Shown: in pieces, positions 6,572 to 14,626 of the stretch | How positions within the stretch are numbered: position 1 is the first letter of the stretch | How the letters are laid out: every line of letters begins with the position of its first letter | Assembly (NCBI GenBank): GCA_031278145.1 | Contig: JAITLA010000002.1 | Coordinates: forward strand, 1 to 14,626 | Length of the DNA stretch: 14,626 nt | Direction of reading: 5' to 3' | Source: Eubacteriales Family XIII. Incertae Sedis bacterium | GTDB lineage: Bacteria > Bacillota_A > Clostridia > Peptostreptococcales > Anaerovoracaceae | Notes under the pieces: model-generated | Told to the model about the DNA's origin: nothing | Seen by the model: only the letters and a program-made list of their open reading frames with translations | Database searches by the model: none | Program-made: the position numbers and the translations under genes

Positions 6572-7192
6572 TTGATCAACAATTACGAAGAGCTTAACGA
6601 CACGCACATAGATGTGCTGCGGGAGATCGGCAATATAGGCGCGGGCAACGCGGCTACGTCGCTCGGTATGATCCTGAACGCCGAGGTGGGCATCCGCCTG
6701 CCGACGGTGCGCATCACGGATTTCGACACGGCGCTGAACGCGATGGGCGGCGCCGAGGCGATGACGGTCGGCGTGCTTTTGAATTTTTCGGGCGAAGCGG
6801 GCGGCATGATCATGTTCCTGCTCAGCATGGACGATGCGCAGAACATCACGAGCATCCTCGTGCAGGACGACACGCCCGCCGAGGAAGGCCTCAGCGAGAT
6901 GAAGCTCTCCGCGATCAAGGAGATCGGCAATATACTGGGCTCGGCTTACGTGAATTCCATCGCCCTGCTTACGGGGCTTCAGATAGATCTGTCCGTGCCT
7001 TATATCGCAATCGATATGGCGGGGGCCATCCTGTCCGTTCCCATCATCGAGTTCGGCGCTGTGGGCGATAAGGTCATGTTCATAGAGGAAGGCTTCTCCG
7101 CGGGGGATCGGCAGTTGAACAGCAACGTGATCATGTTTGCGGAGGTGGACACGCTACAGCGCATTATGGGAAGATTGGGAATCGAGGGATGA
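6572..7192 (+). CDS. cheC: CheY-P phosphatase CheC
   Basis: Chemotaxis adaptation protein that dephosphorylates CheY-P and binds CheD. The 206 residues contain both active-site repeats of the CheC/CheX/FliY family: DVLREIGNIGAGNA near the N-terminus (E18, N21) and SAIKEIGNILGSAYVNS in the middle (E117, N120). Two intact motifs and no CheW-like or FliN-like extension identify CheC, not CheX or FliY. The start is TTG with a good gggagg. Its TGA overlaps the cheD ATG (ATGA), as expected for partners made in fixed ratio. CheY itself is not in the window, so the substrate must be encoded elsewhere. Confidence 0.95.
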   Translation: MINNYEELNDTHIDVLREIGNIGAGNAATSLGMILNAEVGIRLPTVRITDFDTALNAMGGAEAMTVGVLLNFSGEAGGMIMFLLSMDDAQNITSILVQDDTPAEEGLSEMKLSAIKEIGNILGSAYVNSIALLTGLQIDLSVPYIAIDMAGAILSVPIIEFGAVGDKVMFIEEGFSAGDRQLNSNVIMFAEVDTLQRIMGRLGIEG

Positions 7193-7671
7193 GCGAGTTA
7201 AAAAAAGTGGGCATTTCGGATTGCGCCGTATCGCGCGCGCCCGATATTGTCGTGACATACGCGCTCGGATCCTGCGTGGGCATCTGCCTCTACGACAGTG
7301 CCAAGAAGATCGGCGGCCTTTCGCACATCATGCTGCCGGAGAGCGGCATGGCGCCGAAGGGCGAAACCAACAGAATGAAGTTTGCGGACACGGCCGTCGT
7401 CGATATCGCGCGCACCCTCAAAAACATGGGGGCGGGGATGCTCACGGCCAAGATCGCGGGCGGCGCGCAGATGTTCGCGACGCCGGCGATGGGCGCCATG
7501 GGCAATATAGGCGAGCGCAACGTCAAGGCCGTCAAGGCCGCGCTGGCGGCGCTCCGCATTCCGATCATCGCCGAGGATACGGGCAGGGATTACGGCCGGA
7601 CCGTGTTTTTCGACTTGGCGACGGGTATTATGAAGGTGCAATCGATAGGCAGATCGACGCATGAATTGTGA
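7189..7671 (+). CDS. cheD: Chemoreceptor glutamine deamidase CheD
   Basis: Deamidates specific glutamines on chemoreceptors and, in Bacillus-type systems, exchanges between receptors and CheC. The 160 residues carry the catalytic cysteine in TYALGSCVGICLYD (C29) and the catalytic histidine in GGLSHIMLP (H46). The KIAGGAQMF and NIGERNV segments are family hallmarks and all are intact. Start ATG 7189 overlaps the cheC stop by 4 bases. The genes make the usual CheC-CheD pair; in Bacillota this accompanies the CheV/CheW three-part adaptation system. A 78-base gap with a GC-rich stem follows before cheW. Confidence 0.95.
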   Translation: MSELKKVGISDCAVSRAPDIVVTYALGSCVGICLYDSAKKIGGLSHIMLPESGMAPKGETNRMKFADTAVVDIARTLKNMGAGMLTAKIAGGAQMFATPAMGAMGNIGERNVKAVKAALAALRIPIIAEDTGRDYGRTVFFDLATGIMKVQSIGRSTHEL

Positions 7672-7674
7672 TCG

Positions 7675-7705
7675 CGCGCCGCTTCGGCGCCCGGGCCTCG
7701 GCGCG
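7675..7705 (+). other. GC-rich stem in the cheD-cheW gap
   Basis: cgcgccg (7675-7681) pairs perfectly with cggcgcg (7699-7705). A competing smaller stem uses gcgccg (7676-7681) with cggcgc (7685-7690). It begins 3 bases after the cheD stop. No T-run follows, so it may be a weak attenuator or mRNA end-protecting stem, not a full terminator. Confidence 0.4.
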
Positions 7706-7749
7706 GGCGTGCGAAAGCGAGGTATCGCGAATCCACAGAAAGGGGAAAT

Positions 7750-8262
7750 ATGCAGATGGCGGAAAACTTTGAAGAGATAAAGGAAGAATTGCGGGAAGAG
7801 GACACCCTGCACGGGCGTTTTCTCACCTTCACCCTGGTGAACGACGTCTACGGCCTGCCGATTGAATACATCGTCGAGATCATAGGCATCCAGTCCATAA
7901 CAATCGTGCCGAATGTGCCGGACTACATAAAGGGCATCATCAATCTGCGCGGCAAGATCATCCCGGTCATAGACGTGCGGCTGAAGTTCGGCAAGGAGCC
8001 GGCGGAGTACAACGACAGGACCTGCGTGATCGTGATCGAGATCGGCGACATATCGGTGGGCCTGATCGTGGACAACGTGGACGAGGTGCTGACGATAGAG
8101 GATGAAAACATCGCGGCGCCCCCGGCCAACCGCATCGGCTTCGAGAACAGATATATCATGGGCATCGGCAAGATCAACGGGAGGATACAGCTGCTCCTGG
8201 ACTGCCAAAAGCTGCTGCTGGGCGACGAGTTTGCCGGCATGCTGCCGAGCGAGGACGAGTAG
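7750..8262 (+). CDS. cheW: Chemotaxis coupling protein CheW
   Basis: Adaptor that couples chemoreceptors to the kinase CheA. The 170-residue protein is a single CheW domain: FLTFTLVNDVYGLPIEYIVEII at the start of the first barrel, the signature KGIINLRGKIIPVIDVRLKFG in the middle, VGLIVDNVDEVLTI, and IMGIGKINGRIQLLLDCQKLL at the end. Extra acidic residues flank both ends (EEIKEELREED and PSEDE). The start is ATG 7750, with aaagggga about 5 bases upstream; ATG 7756 (MAENFEE) has longer spacing and is equally possible. A 170-base structured gap separates it from cheB. No CheA is in the window. Confidence 0.93.
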   Translation: MQMAENFEEIKEELREEDTLHGRFLTFTLVNDVYGLPIEYIVEIIGIQSITIVPNVPDYIKGIINLRGKIIPVIDVRLKFGKEPAEYNDRTCVIVIEIGDISVGLIVDNVDEVLTIEDENIAAPPANRIGFENRYIMGIGKINGRIQLLLDCQKLLLGDEFAGMLPSEDE

Positions 8263-8432
8263 ATCGCCTTTTCGCATCGCGTTTTCGCCCGCGGGCGAGC
8301 GGAGCGGCCTTGGGCATGGCCGGCGGGTTCCGATCCGGGCACGCGTAGCCGCTTGTCCCGAACGAATGTTTGGGGGCGCGTAAGCGAACGGGCAAGAATG
8401 GCGTGCTGAGTGCGTAGTAACGGTAAAAACAT
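8263..8432 (+). promoter_or_regulatory. Structured leader between cheW and cheB, no clear ribosome binding site
   Basis: This 170-base gap contains a 14-base perfect palindrome (tcgcccgcgggcga, 8285-8298), a stem cggcc/ggccg (8305-8309 with 8318-8322), and a longer-range imperfect stem joining cttgtcccg (8352-8360) to cgggcaag (8389-8396). The last 30 bases turn AT-richer (taacggtaaaaacat) and lead straight to the cheB ATG without a good Shine-Dalgarno sequence, unlike the neighbours. I see no convincing -35/-10 pair or T-tract. It may host a promoter, an RNA regulator or an interspersed repeat. Confidence 0.4.
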
Positions 8433-9512
8433 ATGATGTCAAATATCAAGGTCTTGATCGTTGACGATTCCGTCCTGTTTCGCGAGGCGCTTGCGCGGGA
8501 GCTGCGGAAGGATCCCTATATTCTGGTTGTCGGTACGGCGGCGGATCCCTTCGACGCGCGCGACAAGATCATCGCGCAAAAGCCCGACGTTATGACGCTC
8601 GACGTCGAGATGCCGAAGATGAACGGCATCGATTTCCTGCGGCGTCTTTTGCCGCAGTATCCGCTGCCCGTCATCGTGAGCAGCTCTCTGGCCGCCGCCG
8701 TCTTTGACGCAATCGCCGCGGGGGCGGTTGATTTCGTCGCAAAGCCGAGCGCGGGGCCGGGCGCGATGGAGATCTACGCGGCGGACATGATCGCGAAGAT
8801 CAAGATCGCGGCGGATGTGGATGTGGCCTCCAAATTCAAGCCCGCGCCGCAGGCGCGGCCGCTCCCGCGCCCGCAGCCGGACGCGGGCGAGGCGCACCTG
8901 CGCATCACGCGCACGCCGAACGGGCGGCAGCTGCTCGCGGTGGGCGCGTCCACGGGCGGGACGGAGGCGATATTCAACGTCCTGACGAAGCTGCCGGCGG
9001 ACATCCCGGGCACGGTCATGGTGCAGCATATGCCGGGCGGCTTCACGAAGCTCTACGCCGAGCGCCTGAACAAGGCCTGCGCCTTTGAGGTGCGGGAGGC
9101 GGAGGACAACGACATCCTGCGTCCGGGGCTTGCGCTCCTGGCGCCGGGCGGCGATTGCCAGATGAAGCTCATAAGGGGGCCGCGCGGGTATTCGGTCAGG
9201 CTGATCGAGATGGAGAAGGTCAGCGGCCACAGGCCCTCGGTGGATTTTCTGTTCGATTCGGCGGCTGAGGTCGCCGGGGCTGACGCAATCGGCGTCATCC
9301 TTACGGGTATGGGCGCCGACGGCGCCAAGGGGCTTTTGAAGATGCGGGAGAGGGGCGCCCACACCATAGGGCAGGACCAAGCGAGCTGTGTCGTCTACGG
9401 CATGCCGATGGTCGCTTACAATACGGGTGCGGTGGTCAAACAGCTGCCGCTCGACCGAATAGCGCAGGAGATATGCGGACGCTTGTCCCTGCGCGCGCAT
9501 CGGCAGGCCTGA
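8433..9512 (+). CDS. cheB: Chemoreceptor methylesterase/deamidase CheB
   Basis: Response regulator that removes methyl groups from receptor glutamates when phosphorylated by CheA. The N-terminal receiver (about 5-125) has the acidic pair DD (11-12), phospho-acceptor D57 in TLDVEMP, and K104 in VAKPSAGPG. A proline/alanine-rich linker (about 134-152) follows. The esterase domain (about 165-350) carries the catalytic triad S173 (GASTGGTEA), H199 (VQHMPGGFT) and D296 (GMGADGAKG). The 359-residue length is normal and all key residues are intact. Adjacent ATGs at 8433 and 8436 are both possible; neither has a strong ribosome binding site. CheR methyltransferase, its functional opposite, is not encoded here. 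Confidence 0.95.
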   Translation: MMSNIKVLIVDDSVLFREALARELRKDPYILVVGTAADPFDARDKIIAQKPDVMTLDVEMPKMNGIDFLRRLLPQYPLPVIVSSSLAAAVFDAIAAGAVDFVAKPSAGPGAMEIYAADMIAKIKIAADVDVASKFKPAPQARPLPRPQPDAGEAHLRITRTPNGRQLLAVGASTGGTEAIFNVLTKLPADIPGTVMVQHMPGGFTKLYAERLNKACAFEVREAEDNDILRPGLALLAPGGDCQMKLIRGPRGYSVRLIEMEKVSGHRPSVDFLFDSAAEVAGADAIGVILTGMGADGAKGLLKMRERGAHTIGQDQASCVVYGMPMVAYNTGAVVKQLPLDRIAQEICGRLSLRAHRQA

Positions 9513-9564
9513 TTCGGGTGGGCCGTGCGCAACCGGCACCATGTACGTGCGTGTTGGAATCGTT

Positions 9565-13109
<3,545 letters not shown>

Positions 13110-13158
13110 GCGGGCCCGGGCGGGCTTGCAACGAAAGCAGAATGGAGAAGAACAGCAA

Positions 13159-14463
13159 ATGAAACCGAGCTACATCGAACGCATAGACAACGACGTAAAA
13201 TTTTCCGTCGAATTTACCGCAGATGAATTTGAAAATGCGCAAATTGAGGTATATAAGAACAGCAAGGCCAAGTTCGCCGTAGCGGGTTTCCGGAAGGGCA
13301 AGGCCCCGAGGCGGCTGATAGAAACGCATTACGGCGAGGATATCTTCTTCGAGGACGCGATCAATGCGCTCGTCGCGGACGCGTATCCCGAGGCCTTGGG
13401 TGCGCTCGGCATAGAGCCCGTGGATCGCCCCGGCATACATTTCGGCGAGATTGCGAAGGGCAAGGGCTTCACGCTCACGGCCACCGTCACGGTGCCGCCC
13501 GCGATCACGCCGCGCGACTACAAGGGCGTGGCGATAAAGCCCGTGGCGCACGAGGTTTCCGAGGCGGATATCGACAAGGAGATAGAGGTCCTGCGGAACA
13601 GGAACGCGCGGCTCGTGATCGCGGACAGGCCGGCGGAGAACGGGGATACGGTGCTCCTGGATTACGCCGGCTCCGTGGGCGATGTGCGATTCGAGGGCGG
13701 AACGGCGGAACGGCAAGCCTTGAAGCTCGGCTCGGCCGCCTTCATTCCGGGCTTCGAGGAACAGCTCGTGGGCCTTTGCACGGGGGATGAGGCGGATGTC
13801 AAGGTCACCTTCCCCGAAGACTACCACGCCGCGGATCTGGCCGGCAAGGAAGCGGTGTTCCACTGCAAGCTGCACGAGATCAAGACCGAGGAAAAGCCCG
13901 AGCTCAACGACGAGTTTGCGCAGGACGCGAGCGAGTTTGACAGCCTCGCCGCGCTGCGCGCCGACATACGCGCGAAGCTCGAGGACGCGGCGATCTCCCG
14001 CAGCGAGCTCGAGATGAAAAACGCGGTGCTCGAGAAGATCTATCTCGCGAACGAGGTGGAGCTGCCCGCGGTCATGGTGGAGAACCGGATGGACGAGCTC
14101 GTGGAGGAATTCTCGCAGCAGCTGCGCTATCAGGGGCTCTCGCCGGAGCAGTATTACAGCTATGCGGGCAAGGACGCGGCGGCCTTTCGCGAGAGCATGC
14201 GCGCGGACGCCGTCAAGAAGGTCAAGACGCGGCTCCTGATCAAGGCCATAGCCGATGCGGAGGGCATCGAGGCCGGCGAGGAGGAGATCGAGAAGGAGCT
14301 CGCGACCATGGCGAGCATGTACAAGACGGAGCCCGCGCAGCTGCGGACCTCCATGGGCGCCGCCGGCATGCGGATGATCGGGGATGACGTCAGAAACCGC
14401 AAGACGGTGGATTTTCTGTTTGCGAACGCCGTTATGGAAGCGGCGGCGGATTCGGAAGGGTGA
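13159..14463 (+). CDS. tig: Trigger factor, ribosome-associated chaperone and prolyl isomerase
   Basis: Binds the ribosome exit tunnel and shields nascent chains. The 434-residue length is standard. The N-terminal ribosome-binding domain carries the signature GFRKGKAP (43-50). An FKBP-type peptidyl-prolyl isomerase domain covers about 161-242 ([11 protein letters not shown] to [11 protein letters not shown] and FHCKLHEI). The helical C-terminal chaperone arms run from about 250 to the end. The ATG at 13159 has ggag 11 bases upstream; the open frame extends further upstream only as overlap with the PFOR gene. The 5' coding part (about 13191-13265) is noticeably AT-richer than the surroundings. 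It is followed 17 bases later by clpP, the common bacterial tig-clpP order. Confidence 0.97.
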   Translation: MKPSYIERIDNDVKFSVEFTADEFENAQIEVYKNSKAKFAVAGFRKGKAPRRLIETHYGEDIFFEDAINALVADAYPEALGALGIEPVDRPGIHFGEIAKGKGFTLTATVTVPPAITPRDYKGVAIKPVAHEVSEADIDKEIEVLRNRNARLVIADRPAENGDTVLLDYAGSVGDVRFEGGTAERQALKLGSAAFIPGFEEQLVGLCTGDEADVKVTFPEDYHAADLAGKEAVFHCKLHEIKTEEKPELNDEFAQDASEFDSLAALRADIRAKLEDAAISRSELEMKNAVLEKIYLANEVELPAVMVENRMDELVEEFSQQLRYQGLSPEQYYSYAGKDAAAFRESMRADAVKKVKTRLLIKAIADAEGIEAGEEEIEKELATMASMYKTEPAQLRTSMGAAGMRMIGDDVRNRKTVDFLFANAVMEAAADSEG

Positions 14464-14480
14464 AAGGCAGGGCGGACAAC

Positions 14481-14626
14481 ATGAGCTTGGTACCGATAGT
14501 CATAGAGCAGACGAGCAGGGGCGAACGGTCTTACGATATCTATTCGCGGCTGCTCAAGGACCGCGTCATCATATTGGGCGAGGAGATCTCGGACGGCTTG
14601 GCCTCTCTGATCGTGGCGCAGCTGCT
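14481..14626 (+). CDS. clpP: ATP-dependent Clp protease proteolytic subunit, 5' end only
   Basis: The first 48 codons are present before the window edge. The sequence [20 protein letters not shown], followed by [16 protein letters not shown], is the highly conserved ClpP N-terminus, including the axial-loop region and the start of the first helix. The catalytic Ser-His-Asp residues lie beyond the window. The ATG at 14481 is preceded by aggcaggg and sits 17 bases after the tig stop, so it is probably co-transcribed with tig; clpX often follows in this order. Confidence 0.95.
   Translation, partial: MSLVPIVIEQTSRGERSYDIYSRLLKDRVIILGEEISDGLASLIVAQL

Noticed and set aside
5531..6607. 358-residue minus-strand frame with Gly/Arg-rich repeats
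   Set aside because: It is the reverse of the ParA/ComFB genes. Its repeats are simply the antisense of the 24-base tandem units.
13110..13158. GC-rich gap after the PFOR gene as an intrinsic terminator
   Set aside because: cccgggc-type symmetry is present but there is no good stem-loop followed by a T-run.

Overview
The window reads as a GC-rich chromosomal segment of a flagellated anaerobic member of Bacillota, most likely class Clostridia. The support is a CheC/CheD pair, a FapA (DUF342) gene, a Firmicutes-style sigma-28/FlgF/FlgG trio, TTG starts, a single-chain pyruvate:ferredoxin oxidoreductase, and a tig-clpP junction. All genes I can support lie on the + strand, and there is no transposase, integrase, tRNA or rRNA.

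Layout. 1-197: an inverted-repeat element built on the ggggacggttc motif, then the leader of the first gene. 198-4898: flagellar block with sigma factor FliA/SigD, two rod proteins (FlgF-like and FlgG-like, separated by a highly structured 285-base spacer), FapA and a PilZ-domain protein. 4909-6556: a Soj-type ParA ATPase whose stop overlaps a gene for a proline-rich protein ending in a ComFB domain. 6572-9512: chemotaxis genes cheC, cheD (ATGA overlap), cheW and cheB; cheA, cheR and cheY are not in the window. 9582-13109: pyruvate:ferredoxin oxidoreductase. 13159-14463: trigger factor. 14481 to the edge: the 5' end of clpP.

How the genes fit together. FliA would direct late flagellar and chemotaxis transcription. 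FlgF and FlgG build the rod, CheC/CheD/CheW/CheB tune receptor signalling and adaptation, and PilZ (and possibly ComFB) could link cyclic dinucleotide levels to motility. The most unusual part is the ParA-ComFB pair inserted between the flagellar and chemotaxis genes. No ParB is present. The overlapping, N-terminally basic ComFB protein is a reasonable candidate for the ATPase's partner, which would make a second-messenger-responsive positioning module for motility machinery. That is inference, not demonstrated. The metabolic and proteostasis genes at the right end look like ordinary neighbours, not part of the motility unit.

No gene-free stretch exceeds 300 bases. The longer gaps (1-197, 1795-2079 and 8263-8432) are described as separate entries.
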